The translations under genes were made by a program, and so were the position numbers. The notes under the pieces were generated by a model. The model worked only from the letters and a program-made list of their open reading frames with translations, made no database searches and was not told the DNA's origin. A stretch of DNA of 64,000 bases from Heligmosomoides polygyrus polygyrus (taxonomy: Eukaryota > Nematoda > Chromadorea > Rhabditida > Heligmosomidae): assembly GCA_947396885.1 (NCBI GenBank), contig OX377201.1:69290983-69354982 (forward strand), written 5' to 3'. This document shows positions 22,901-33,515 of the stretch, one piece after another; the stretch's first letter is position 1; the number at the start of each line of letters is the position of its first letter.

Positions 22901-25900
22901 GGCCCGCCCACCCCCAATCCCCTGGACTTGCTCGAGAGTCCGGTGGCTGCCTTACGAGATAGTGGAGACGCAGACATTTGCCACGCCTCTGTTTAAAGGA
23001 CGGGGGGTAGAACGCCACTCCGCCGGGAGCGCAGTTTCAACCCTACTTGAACTCGTTCTCTTGTGATTGGCCCGCTCTGCGTGGACCTAGAGAGCAAAGG
23101 AGCGTGCTACGAAAATGGTCCATAACTCCGTTCACAGATACAGCAGAAACGGAACACACATTTGGAATCAGCGTTCGAAGCCGCATCCAGCGATATATAC
23201 GTCTCATCTCAAAGTCTCATGGTCACCTAGTATCCTTCCCTTGTGAGATGTATTTGAACAGCTTACGGATTTACTAGTGAATACAAAAGGGGTTCAGGAA
23301 ATCTAATAACTCTTGGCAAACCTCAGTTTCGTTTAGAACGATGTTGCTAACAGCCGGCACTTCGTGCATATTATCGCTCAGCGTCTTCGTCACCGCGGCC
23401 GAGCTCGGTTTCACAAATATCGCCATGGCTGCCCTTTTCGCATTCGTCTTCTCCTATGGGTAAGTTTTCTACACGTATTCGGCGGTTCAAAACGCATCAA
23501 ATCTTTGTTACACTTCCGAATCTTTGGGCACTATGGGAAATATTAAATCAGTGGAAATTTTCAGCGTCGGTGTTGGTCCAGTTGCGTGGTTCATCTCACC
23601 TGAGCTGGTCCCTCTGCAGTACAGATCAGCAATGTTCTGCATGTGCTACGCTGTGCACAGTCTGTTGGTTGTACTAACAAATTTCGCCACTGTGCCACTT
23701 CTTGGGGTGAGTTCGAAATAACTAAGAAACATGAATGACAAATATTGCGTTGCAACACTTTTGGGATGCTTCACGCACCCTGCCTCTACTCAATGTTAGG
23801 TCGTTCGAGGCATTCCACGTGCCAGATTATGACCTCGTCGTCCACTTTCCCTTGTTAACACATTGACGACAACAGCGTTTTGCTGCAGAAAGCCGCCACG
23901 CGCGCGCGCTATGAGCCACCGGTAGCTCATAATGTCCCTCGCGGACCGCCTTTTTGTCTTATGTGTTTCTTCTTATCAAACTTCGACCAGAGAGGTTGTT
24001 TAGGGTGCTAATCACGAATCTGATATTTGTTTATGAAATTTCGGTCGATTACGATAGGTTACGGGTGACTAAGGTTGCCGAGGTCATGATCACCGTTTTT
24101 CCCCAAACGTAGCCCAGGGGGTTATTTGGGGTGCTGATCACGAATCTGACATAGGTTTTTGGTAGTAGTACGGTAGATTAACGGTAGATACGTGTAATCG
24201 CCGACAGCCTCAGTCACCCGTACCTACCGTAACCCGCCTTAGTCCACCGTAATACCAAAAATGAATGTCGGATTCGTGATCAGCACCTCAAATAACCCCC
24301 ACAAGAGAAGTTTGGGCGAACTCGGTGATAATGACTCCAACAGCCTTTCTCACCCGTAAATACCGTCCCTTACCGTATCGGCCCAAATTTTGAAAAAGGA
24401 TGTCAGATTCGTGATCAGCGCCACAAATAACCCCCTTGGGCAATGTTTGGATGAAAAATACCGGCTTCAATTGATTTTGTTGCAAAATTGATCTCCTTCC
24501 TAGTAAAATTTTTTAATTCGATAAATCTAACGAAAGCAAATACAATTTTTTTAATTATTCCTGGTGGACATTCTCCTATCTCAAGTAATTAGAGAACAGC
24601 GAAAACATATATAAAAAACCGACAGCAGGAGTACAAAAAATGTCGTTAATGTGTTAAAAAGAGTTCGTATGAAGTCATACATCTGACAGAGAGAGCTTGA
24701 TCGCCATATCGCCAGTATAACCCGAGCACAAAATGGACTCGTGATGTTTCAGATACCAGCACTTACTGTTCCACATACATACCTATACCCAAGTGAGGAA
24801 ATTGTTCGTCTTCAAACAAAAACACTGCCCCGGGGGACGGTCAAGAGGTACACCCGCCCCTACTGGGGGGGGGGGGGGAGGGGCGTGCGATCTTCCTCTC
24901 ATCCCCCTTGCTCACCCACCCCAACTCGCTAGGCTTCACCAAGAGGCTAACGGTTGCCTTGCGAAACCTTTGGTACGCAGAGCAAAAGTTTCCGGTCCGC
25001 AGAACAACGGTGTACCTCCTGTCGCGCTGCCAACTGCCCCCTGGTCGAAGCCAATGAACATCCAGAAATTTATAAGTAGCTGGGTCACGACAATTTGAAA
25101 AATTGGAAAATTGAAGGAAAGAGATGCCCGGTGTTTCAAGTGACTCTTCGGATCTTACAAGTGTTCGTTTTTAGATCGAATCCCTCGAATATTCACTTGC
25201 CCTGGAAAGGAAGGGTGCCCATCCTCTTCCTTCATTGGTGTAAGGTTTCATCTTATTATTTAAAACGTAAATGGCATTACGGACGTCTGAAGTGAGCCCA
25301 CCTGTCGAAAAGGTTGCCGTCTTCCAATGTTCATTACAGATGTAGCAAGGGTCAACACAGTATCCTTTACGGCAAGTTTTAACTCCCTCCACAGTCCTCG
25401 GTTTTGCGGATAGCGAAGAAGTTTGCAATTGCTAAGCGATCCTCGCCCGGGGGCGCGTGCTGGCGCGGTCGGATGGGGCGCCGGCTGTAAAGCTCAGCAG
25501 TTTCCAGGTTCTTGGTTAGGATTTCGCGCCCAGGCTAGCCAAGCGCTCCTTTCCTCCGGAGTCGGCGAATTGGACTCGTCTGAGAAGGATAAAACACTGT
25601 CTTGTTCATCAGCTGGCCACTACAAGTCACTGAAAAGGTTAAATACGGGCACACGGCTCAACAACATCCCCTAGAAGTGGTTTCGATCGGGACCAGGGAT
25701 GGGCGGAAATTTTGAAAATTTTCCCAGAAAACAGAAAACAGAAAATCGCTTTCGTCAGAAAACAGAAATCAGAAAACAGAAAAGCCAAAAACGCCAGAAA
25801 ACAGAAAATCAGAAAACAGAAAATTTCGAAATTATCATACGACCTAATTATTCTACCAAAAGATCCATTTTTCAGTAGCAAATGCTTTTCTATGTTTAGA

Positions 25901-28715
25901 AATGTACTCGTGAACCAGCGTTTTAACTTGCAAGCGTTTATAAAAAAACTCTAGTATACTCCAGATTCAATACAATCAGCAAATTGTAAATTTTGACTGA
26001 TGGATCCTAGGAATCTCGACATTTAAAGCATGCAACATTACTGATAAGCTCCGTTTCACAGCTAACACCCCAATTAATGGTCCAACTAGTAAGAAAATGG
26101 CTTTTCAGAGTATACGTTATGAGGAGAAATGGTAATCATATAATGGAGAGGGAGTTTTATGTGACTGTTCGTTTTTTCTACTGCATTGCTTGAGTTCATA
26201 GACACCCTCGCAATATACCCTAAAGCTGTGTAGAGATTCCAATTCCCTGATTACTACTGGCTGCGGCAGAGCTTCGAGAATACTTCTCCTTGAAAGTGAT
26301 CTAGTTTCCGCGTAGCTGAAAGATTCCAACTCACCAATGCACTTTTCAGCACCTAAATACATACTCGTTAGCAGACTAGAGACACTTGTGTACTTGTGCA
26401 CTGGATTGATATTTCACAGAACAATACGATGTTGTAACTGAAGGAGCTGTCCGCACAACAGTTTGGTGAAAGTTCTATCTTAATGGGAAGAAACTATTGT
26501 ATAGAATAGGGTCAAGCATATACCATCTCCATCATATTATTATTATTATTTCTATTCATATCTACATCTTAGTGGAAGACCAGCAGAGCCTTCTTGCATT
26601 ACAAGAAGGGTGACGTGCACGACATTGGCAACTATCGCCCAATCTGCAGCCGAACACGACGAAGGACAGCCAGCGTTTCTACTCAGTACCTCAGAGTCCT
26701 TCGAGAGCAGTACAGTGGATTCACGACCAAGATCTCACCATTCTACAACGACGTCGTCATTGACGTGAAGAGAGGGGTTCGGCAAGGGGATACCATATCC
26801 CCGAAGCTCTTCAGCGCCACCCTCGAAAACGTCATGCGCGAACTAGAATCGGGAAGACATGGGAGTGAAGGTCGACGGCCGGCAACTGCACCATCTTCGC
26901 TTCGCTGACGACATCGTGCTCATAACACCGAGCATCAGCTAGGCGGAGCGAATGCTGGCCGACTTCGATCGTGTATGTGGAAGCGTTGGACTGCAGCTGA
27001 ATCTTACGAAGACGATGTTCATGAAGAACGGATGGGTTTCTGATGCCCCATTCTCGCTCAACGGAACGAACATCTCCGAATGCTCCAGCTACGTGTATTT
27101 GGGTCGTGAAGTCAATACGGCCAACACCTAGCGCCGGAGCTGAGCAGGAGGAAACGAGCGGCTTGGGGAGCTTTCAAGAACTCGCCTTTTTGACTCTACT
27201 GTTCTTGCTACACTAATACACGACTCAAAGGCCTGGGTCATACGAAAGCAGGATGAACACGCGATCAGCGTGGAATCGAGAGGATGAGTGACACAACTCA
27301 CGCAAGTGAGAGGAGGCCTCCAAGATCCGAGCTTCGTCGACGTTTGAAGATCAGAGACGCTGTCGCATAGGCCAAGTCGTCGAAAATTAGGTGGGCCGGC
27401 CACGTAATGCGCTTCACAGACACCTGCTGGACGAGAGCCGTCACCGACTCGATCCGCTGAATGTCAAAGAACACCGGGACACCCAGCAACTCGCCGGTCG
27501 AACTTCTTCGTGAATGCCTTGAACGAGGGATATGACGATTTCCGGGTCCCTCCAGCGCAAAGGATCCATTGGTGCACTCTGGCACGTGACGCGAACGCAA
27601 TGAGACGCTACTTGTGCCCGCTTGAACAACTCGATGATGAAAAGGATGAAAGATGATGCAGGTGATTCATGAAAAATTTTACGTATCACTACTGTATCAC
27701 TGCATCAGCAAAATCAAAGCTAACCAAGACTTTCTGTCTCCAATTTTTGACAACTAAAAGCTGAGCAATGTCCGGAGTTAGAAAAACTCTTTGCAAAAGG
27801 CTTTGCAGAAAGCGTTCATTTAGGATGACCGGCCAACATTTTCAATTTTTAAACCGGAGGTGGAGAATAGCCCTGCCCACAGTAACTCTAGGAGAATTAG
27901 TCAATACAAAATTAAATTCCAACAAAACACTAGTTTTATAGTTTTAATATAAAATTTTAAGTGATCATAGATAATCCATGCTACTGCTAATATCGAAAAG
28001 AATACGAAGCCAAATTATGAAAGTGAGAGATGTCCTATGAAGGAATTCCTCAGCAACACTTATACAATCAGTCAAGCAAACAAAGCGGCATGCACATTCA
28101 AAAACGTCACATGCTTGCCATTTTAGATGCTCTAGATACACTAATTTAGAATGAAACTCATGATTCTGTTATGCTCTTGGGTTCTTGTGATAGGATTTCC
28201 ATGACATAATTTTGTTTGCAGCTATATTTTCTGTTTTCTGGTCAATTTTTGGCCATTTTCCCAGAAAACAGAAAAAAATTGCCCAAAATGGCCAGAAAAT
28301 CAGGAAACAGAAAACAGAAATTCCGCCCATCCCTGATCGGGACCACCAGAATTGAACATAGGGTCGGTCTGGGAGGCAAAAAGCAATGGCTTGTCCCTCG
28401 CTTGCTTGCCATAAACCAAGCAGCTATCCAAAGCGCCTATACGATGTGTTGTAGAAGAATGCTTGGCGCGTTCAAAGTGTTGGCCTTTTGATAGGAGTGG
28501 TCCAATCTCAAGTGTGTGGTTCGTGCAATCCTATCCATACAGTCCTTCAGGCAATTGGTGCGGTGTGCTTCCTACCGATCTACATCATCCCCTGCTCGCT
28601 GGCGCTCGCCTACGTCTACGTCTTCCTCCCGGAGACGAAGGGTCGCAACACAGTCGACATCATGAGCGAGCTGAAAGGGTTCAACAAGCAGAGCAACATC
28701 GTGGCCGCCGCCTGA
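16991..28715 (+). CDS. Sugar-transporter-like MFS protein (SLC2/GLUT type), 12 exons, 478 aa
   Basis: Exons: 16991-17176, 17236-17335, 17921-18000, 18100-18174, 18230-18335, 20886-20991, 21070-21202, 21259-21386, 21459-21551, 23337-23459, 23565-23706, 28551-28715. All junctions are GT/AG and in phase, and the total is 1437 nt. About 12 membrane segments are expected. SLC2-type motifs seen: NWGRK (residues 91-95), EISPSTLRG (148-156), PETPKFL (208-214), VDKLPRR (330-336), [10 protein letters not shown] (381-390) and PETKGR (451-456). A glycosylation sequon NNS (48-50) lies in the first outer loop. The helix-7 QQxSGxN sugar-binding motif is absent ([14 protein letters not shown] at 285-298), so the substrate may not be glucose. 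It is probably a divergent nematode transporter of the plasma membrane or a vesicle. Introns 2, 5, 9 and 11 are filled with transposons, but the coding frame is intact. Confidence 0.93.
17400..17480 (+). mobile_element. hAT-A terminal fragment in transporter intron 2
   Basis: GTGTGCATAGTTACGA followed by GATTTTATGGTTTACGGCTA and TTCTTACGATTTACC follows the left end of hAT-A2 (39872-39960) step by step with substitutions. Only about 80 bp remain, so this is an old truncated copy. Confidence 0.75.
19195..19375. mobile_element. GC-rich hairpin MITE in transporter intron 5
   Basis: Long inverted arms: AAGGCCCCCACAGAGTTCTG (from about 19210) and its complement CAGAACTCTGTGGGGGCCTT (to about 19358). 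Further internal symmetry includes CCCTATGCTTAACCATAGGG and a central CGCCGCCGGCGGCG. The whole 150-180 bp could fold into one hairpin. Nothing is encoded. Confidence 0.8.
19773..20043 (-). repeat. tRNA-derived SINE (intron 5 of the transporter)
   Basis: Full-length family member. The minus strand starts GGCGCGTAGTAGCTCAGTCG (A-box-like TAGCTCAGTCGG) and runs through the shared body to the GGGATGC..CCAACCCC block. The plus-strand tail side at about 19745-19770 is AAAGGACGAAAGA. Confidence 0.85.
20374..20612 (-). repeat. tRNA-derived SINE (intron 5, second copy)
   Basis: The minus strand starts CCGCGTAGTGGCGCAGTTAG (A-box TGGCGCAGTTAG) and has GGTTCTTGGTTCGAAACCC with a near-perfect B box GGTTCGAAACC. 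Part of the body is deleted compared with the 60.8-kb copy. This copy keeps the most tRNA-like head. Confidence 0.85.
21871..23243. mobile_element. Foldback element with arms of 364 and 521 bp in transporter intron 9
   Basis: The left arm (21871-22234) starts CAAGGGAAGGATACTAGGTG. The right arm (22723-23243) ends with the complement, CACCTAGTATCCTTCCCTTG, and the two pair over several hundred bases. The left arm lacks about 150 bp of GC-rich sequence present in the right arm (about 22850-23010). The flanks show a possible 3-bp TGA duplication. The arms contain GGTTCGACTCCC, which resembles a pol III B box. The middle holds an acidic open frame (22351-22728). The superfamily is not identified. 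Confidence 0.85.
22351..22728 (+). CDS. Unrecognised 125-aa acidic open frame inside the foldback element
   Basis: The frame starts [15 protein letters not shown] and holds basic [20 protein letters not shown] followed by a glutamate-rich stretch ([20 protein letters not shown]). It ends ..[20 protein letters not shown], the last residues running into the right arm. [15 protein letters not shown] could be a helix. It could be a leftover of the element's own protein or of a captured host exon, or be chance. No domain is recognised. Confidence 0.3.
   Translation: MFSPAVVWACLLEEFRPSDTSRVPTRQEKKKIAIIFASILRDALCGCIEVEDEEGISVESEEEDPTLSVEEGDEENAGQQRGSFRFGEMEVKWMFLATIHGKLYLRASEVVSMKTSPFWTYSFAI
24000..24450. 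repeat. Foldback cluster around GGGGTGCTGATCACGAATC
   Basis: Near 24003 and 24129 the plus strand has GTGCTAATCACGAATCTGA and GGGTGCTGATCACGAATCTG. Near 24268 and 24402 the complement occurs (GTCGGATTCGTGATCAGC and GTCAGATTCGTGATCAGCGC). Flanking ACGGTAGATTAACGGTAGAT is matched by ACCGTAACCCGCC..CACCGTAATACC. A related GGGGTGCTGATCACTATCC stands at about 50680. It looks like an inverted-repeat element rich in TACCGT. Confidence 0.75.
24800..25000. repeat. G/C-rich repeat related to the foldback arm
   Basis: A run of 14 G (about 24865-24878) is followed by CATCCCCCTTGCTCACCCAC and AAGAGGCTAACGGTTGCCTT. In order and spacing this resembles the GC-rich block that only the right arm of the 21.9-23.2 kb foldback element carries (about 22850-22970). 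Confidence 0.55.
25450..25682 (+). repeat. tRNA-derived SINE (intron 11 of the transporter)
   Basis: Plus-oriented copy. The head GGGCGCGTGCTGGCGCGGTC has an A-box-like TGGCGCGGTCGG, then CCAGGTTCTTGGTTAGGATT at the B-box position. The body includes GGAGTCGGCGAATTGG, GAGAAGGATAAAACACTG and CATCAGCTGGCCAC. The match fades just before the hAT-B insertion site. Confidence 0.82.
25694..28335. mobile_element. hAT-like element hAT-B (2.64 kb) in transporter intron 11
   Basis: The left end is CAGGGATGGGCGGAAATTTT and the right end AAATTCCGCCCATCCCTG, terminal inverted repeats of about 16-18 bp. Both are flanked by the perfect 8-bp repeat ATCGGGAC (25686-25693 and 28336-28343). Subterminal CAGAAAACAGAAAA repeats lie near both ends (25725-25830 and 28260-28325). 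The interior holds an RTE fragment (26573-27672) and no transposase that I can recognise, so it is non-autonomous. Confidence 0.92.
26573..27672 (+). pseudogene. RTE retrotransposon copy 3, 3' fragment inside hAT-B
   Basis: 5'-truncated copy of the copy-1/copy-2 family. It keeps [15 protein letters not shown], then after an internal deletion [20 protein letters not shown] with [19 protein letters not shown], a damaged [13 protein letters not shown], and the C-terminal region to about 27655. The 3' end reads GATGATGCAGGTGATTCATG, like the GGTGATACA tails of the other copies. Several frameshifts and deletions make it dead. Confidence 0.92.
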
Positions 28716-28788
28716 CACGGCGCCTGCGTGCTAGAACCACGGCCTTCCACAAATGGTCTCGCCATTCTCTTCCACTACCAGATGTCTA

Positions 28789-28794
28789 AATAAA
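28789..28794 (+). terminator. Polyadenylation signal of the transporter gene
   Basis: AATAAA occurs 74 bp after the stop codon (TGA, 28713-28715). This is a plausible distance for a nematode 3' UTR. Confidence 0.7.
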
Positions 28795-29248
28795 ATCTTT
28801 ATCTACTTCCTCTATGAACATCAGAACCACGTGTCAGCGTGGAAACGTGAAACAGTTATTACGAATCTGCGAAAGAAAACGAACAAAAACGAGAACAACG
28901 GAAGGAAACCCAACACATGCCACCCAGTCGGGCAGCACACATACCGCGTACAGCGACTGCGAGCAGTGTGCGAGGTCCGCAGCGAGGAGACCCGGGGGAC
29001 GCAGCGCTGCGGCCAGTGGTGAGCGATGAACAGGTAAGGAATCACAGAGCGATGATGCATGGAGATTTCTACAGTACACTCAGCATATACAAAGCCGCTA
29101 AGAGCCGCGTCTGATCTGTCCAGGAACCCGTGATAAACCGGCAAAGTCAGAACCCAAATTATATCGTATAAGCGCTTTGGCCTCTGGATTGAGGCTGCGT
29201 TGGCAACTCCTTCCCAGGGAGAAGGGACTGTGTGGAACGTGTCGTCCT

Positions 29249-31962
29249 TCAGACGGGGTGGAAACTAAGGCACGCAACGAAGAGCAGCACGGTGAGCAGC
29301 ACGGAGGGACGGGAAACGTGTGCTGTTGCCGACGAGGAGTTTGACTGGTACTCGTAAGATCGAGCTGAAACAAGAACAATGTGACACGCCTAGTTGGAAA
29401 GGAGCAAGCCGAAAGCCGGAAAAAAGTCTCTCACCGACATCCTCGTGGACCACAAATGCTCCCTCCTCGTCTCCAATTCGATTCGAACCCAGCAAGATGC
29501 TCTCCGACGCACCGCTCAGGACGTCCTCAAGCAGGGGAACATTGTCCCAGAACATGCCCTCCGCACGAGAAGCCGGATCCACACGGCGCTGAAATGATAC
29601 GCTTTCATGACGAAGAAAAGCTCGACAGCGATGAACTCTCGAACCTCTTCATCCCGTTCCGTCGGTGTGTCGAACATGAACGTCCCTGTAGCTCCTTTCT
29701 GAGCGAGAGCAGCAACCTGAACCGACGAATTAGAGGCAGCTCGCTAGTGTGTCACCCATGAGCCCACCTACCTTCTGCAGCTGTTCCTGTGTGACACCGT
29801 CAGGTACTTTCTGATCGCGGCGCTGCTGATATGAAGCGAGAGAATGCGCTATAGCGGAGAACTTGGGGTTAACTGAAAGCAAACCACACGATACAACTCT
29901 TCTCCCACGGATGTACAAGGCTAATGGGATCTACCCTTGCCGGAGGAGGGGTTTCGCTATGGATGGAAATAAACGCAAACGATGTGGCTCCTCCCTGCTA
30001 AGAAACTGCAAAGAAGGATTCGCTCATTGACAAGTCCAGCATGTCGCCGTTGTAAAATAGTTTGACTTTTAGCTCTTGTAAAGCAGACAGAGCGAAACCC
30101 CTCCCCTGACTAGGATAGATCCGGCTAACACAACGCAAACACACCAGGCATGTCGTCGGGAGGGAGTGACAGCTCCCTTGCGTAACTCCTAGCGGTAGTA
30201 GAACCAGACGCCAGGCTGTGCGCCTCGGACTGGGTGCGGACATGAATGACGAGCCGCATGTTGTCGGCCGCGCACATGCCGTACTGTGTCTGGTTGATGC
30301 CCTCCTTCTCACCACTCGAAGTTGCTGAAAAATTCGGTTATGAGCGGCACCGACTAAAAGAGTTGGCATCATCATAGGAAAAGGAATAAAAGACAGCGTT
30401 ACTCAACCCCTTTTGGGATGTGCCACGCATCCTATTTCCCTGGAATGTCGTGGAGGCGATTTGAATGCGTATTGGACCGGCCATACAACGACTTGAGGTG
30501 GCTAGTCGATGAACGAGTCAGATCTTCACCCTTTCCAAACAAATCAGGTGCCAATTCACCGACCCCGAAGGGATGGAGGGCTCGGCTCGCCTAATCGGGA
30601 GATTCGAACCAGGAACCTGGTGTCGGGCGCATGCGACAGCCGGCACCTCCTGCGACTGCGCTACACGCGTCTGACGTCGTCATAAACGATGAAAAGGTGA
30701 GAAGATCGCCATTAATCAGCCCCTTCGCTTGATGCGCCACGAATTCCGCTTCTACAAGATATGGGGCAATCTGAATACGTATTTGGCCCGTAATATGATC
30801 TTGATGGCCAGCTGACGAACGGCTCGGAGTTTCGTCCCTCCCAAAAGGTCACAGGTACAATTCGCCGACCCGGGAGCGATGGAAAGCCTGCTTAGTCTGG
30901 ACGGAACAGGTGCCTTAAACAGTGATTCGCGACACATGCCCAGTCGGCGCCTCCTCCGACTGCGGCGCTACCGGCGCTCCAAGTGGTGGACGGCAGTGAT
31001 CACCTTCCACGCGAAGAGAAATGCATACAGGATGCGTACAGCATCCCGAGAGGATTGATCAGCAGAACTCAACTCTTTCTATTGCCTCCGTATATCTTTG
31101 TGGAAGCTGACCTTTGAAACGACCTATAGGACTAGACAGCGGACAACAATTCATGTTTCATCATTCTACAGAAGCACCACCACCCTCGTTGAGGCCCAAA
31201 CAGCGTGGTGCTCCTCTTTGTCGGGTTAGATTCCACTCTATGTAGAGGATTTGCAAGACTTGCGACCGTTCTTACAGAATTTTGAGTTTGTTTCACTCAA
31301 TAGCCCTCCAAAGAGATGCGCAAATCTCGGAAGGCACACCTACAAGCTTAGGAATAAGACTTCAAATCACATAATTTATTCCATTCCACAAAGACTTCGT
31401 TCATATATAGGCATTTGAAATGTTCGTGCGATTAAAACCGTATCACGTTGACGCAAGTGTTGTCTGATGTAAAAAAATGAGGGAGGAGAACGTCATTTTA
31501 GCCACTGCTTTCAATGGTATAATAGAAAGTTTCAGTTACTCAATCCACTAGTGACCGTGATGATCTACAAAGGCAAACCACTTAAGAAACAACAGGGTGA
31601 CATACCGATCCAGTAGTACGTCTCTCCTGGCTCGAACAGGATGGATCCGGAGGAAGGCAGTGGACTGAAATGGCGAATCGCAATTATGGTCGGTTTCTGA
31701 GACGACTCGCTGCCGTCGCACGTGACGACCAAGGTCTTCTGAGTTTCCAGAAGACACTCGTTGTACGACAAAGCGCTGACCTGAAACGACAACCTTTTGA
31801 GCAATCGCACTTCGGCCCAGTGTTCTCGTTTTACCGGTCATGCAACGAACTTTGTGAATCTTCAGGTATCTCTTCTCCGACCCCGCAGTAGGGCAGACGA
31901 CTCGCAGTGTGTCGTCCATGCTGACGGTGATGGAGTTCGATGATTCATCGGGAAAGCGGAAA
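29249..31962 (-). CDS. Ephrin, GPI-anchored type (5' exon not found)
   Basis: Minus-strand exons: 31962-31851, 31780-31606, 30324 to about 30187 (donor uncertain), 29872-29772, 29716-29645, 29588-29513, 29364-29249. Phases agree throughout. The ephrin receptor-binding fold is read as NSITVSMDDTLRVVCP, YLKIHKVSALSYNECL, KTLVVTCDG, IRHFSPLPSSGSILFEPGET, YYWIATSSG and GMCAADNMRLVIHV. All four expected cysteines are present (VVCP, NECL, VTCD, GMCA). A linker of about 95 residues follows, then SNSSSATAHVSRP, then hydrophobic SVLLTVLLFVACLSF and a stop, as in a GPI-attachment signal. Known nematode ephrins are GPI-linked ligands of the Eph receptor that guide cell movement and axons. The first exon with the signal peptide and the usual WN motif was not located. 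The three small linker exons are less certain. Confidence 0.85.
30398..30673 (-). repeat. tRNA-derived SINE (ephrin intron)
   Basis: Full-length copy. The minus strand has GTGTAGCGCAGTCGCAGG (A-box-like), then CCAGGTTCCTGGTTCGAATC (B box GGTTCGAATC), then the body to GGGATGTGCC..AACCCC. It lies in the ephrin intron between the exons at 31606 and 30324. The side beyond the tail has AAAAGGAATAAAAGACAGCG, a worn form of the TCCTTTA tail. Confidence 0.88.
30708..30985 (-). repeat. tRNA-derived SINE (ephrin intron, second copy)
   Basis: Diverged full-length copy beside the previous one, in the same orientation and about 35 bp apart. The head has CGGCGCCTCCTCCGACTGC and the body TACGTATTTGGCCCGTAATA, CAATTCGCCGACCC. 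The B-box segment is damaged. Confidence 0.8.
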
Positions 31963-33515
31963 CTGGAAACAAGGACGGATTTGTAGCGCTGCCAAAGTCA
32001 GCCATCGCCATCTGAACCTAATCTAATTCTCTGCGTCCTTCTTGCGCAATACTCGGCAATGACACCGCGACCGACCGTCTTCCGGTCAGTGCGCTCGCAG
32101 ATTCAATCCTATTACAGGAGAAGAAAGACTTTGGCGGTCCGATGCCGGTCCGGCACCGCGTTTGAAACCACCGCCACTCACAACAGCCCATTGAGCAGAT
32201 TACTGAACGAATCACGCAAGATCAATGAGGATCGATGCTTCACGGCCTAATTAAGACTTCCGGTACACGGAGCGGAAACAGCAGCAGCAACCGTTCTCTG
32301 ATCTTGTTAAGGACGCCTTCTGAACCAGCCGAAGTGCTGGCATTCTGGAGGGAGACGAAGGGAGCTACTCCCGCAGAGCTCAACCTGCCCCTGTTATTCG
32401 ACCCGACCGCACCCAACGAGTATTTGTTTGCTGACCGCCTGACACCTGTCCACCCCGTAATTGACGGCTACAGTAGCAGCCATTTGCACAAAACGCGAGT
32501 GGTGAAGAAATGAGCTGCAATCACAGCGAAAAGCCACTGTTCAATGCGCACGGTAGCTGGACTGCAGAAGAGCAGCTGATGGAGCAGTTAACTGAGAAGC
32601 TTTCTTTCAGAAATCGACTCAACACGACATCGACTTAAACTGGCTACATATAGACACTCGACGCAGCGCTAGCGACGACCAGGAAGACCGAGCTGTAAAG
32701 GAAGCGCTGTAAACTAGACAGAGAGGGAAACGTGCTGGGGAAAAAGGGAGAATGGCCGCGGTTCCTCACTCTATTAAATTTGGAGGTTTTGATGGAATTG
32801 TACCAACACCTACTCAAGCGAAAGAAACACAATCACAGACCACACCTCAGCAGCATCGTGCTGTGTGATTGAGCAGTCAAGGACAGCAGTGGTCACCATC
32901 ATCGCTTCTTAGCCTTGAAACAGCTGATAATCGCCGTTATGGGAATAAAGAGATAAAAATAAGATAAAGAGGATTTCTACGCGAAACAATAAGCCACGGG
33001 CCCTCGCAGGAAAGAGGGTGACAGCAAACTGTGAAGACAGCTTTTCAGCGTCATCTCAGTGCACTTCTCCCAGCTCGTCAAATTTCGCCACGATTGGCAT
33101 GTAAAGGAAATTCTCACTCTCAAAAATGTTCCCATTCGTTGAGAGAAAGAGCTCATTTTTTGCTGTAACTGAAATTACTCGAGTTTCATAGACTCTGTGG
33201 AGTTAAACGTTTGACAGCCGACACTGCTACCCTTAGCAGCAAAACTGATTTTTAAGGCCAGTCATCTATTGAAGTACTTCAACTCCTCCAGTCATTCTTA
33301 CGCATACAAAAGTGAAGACTAAATCGCAGACGCCGCAAGGATTTCCAGAGAAGAGAGCGTTTTCCAAAGCTTCCACAGTTCTCTTCATTCACAGAGAATT
33401 ATTTCGCCGCATTTTACGTTTGCTTTACCTTGCTATTTGACGACAAACATTTCTAACGAAGATGAGGATACGAAGATAAAGGTGACCGTTCTAAAAATCA
33501 TTTTGGGAGCGTCAC

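Noticed and set aside
23321..23336. Acceptor CCTCAG at 23326 for transporter exon 10
   Set aside because: Joining there gives a stop after three codons. The acceptor GTTTAG ending at 23336 keeps the frame (LPRR-TMLL).
28530..28550. Alternative acceptor ATACAG|TCC for the last transporter exon
   Set aside because: It would put the exon out of phase with the one ending at 23706. The acceptor CTTCAG ending at 28550 keeps the frame ([12 protein letters not shown]).
29381..29761. Plus-strand frame of 126 codons at the ephrin 3' region
   Set aside because: It is antisense to the ephrin linker exons, which join in phase on the minus strand with good splice sites. It has no domain of its own.
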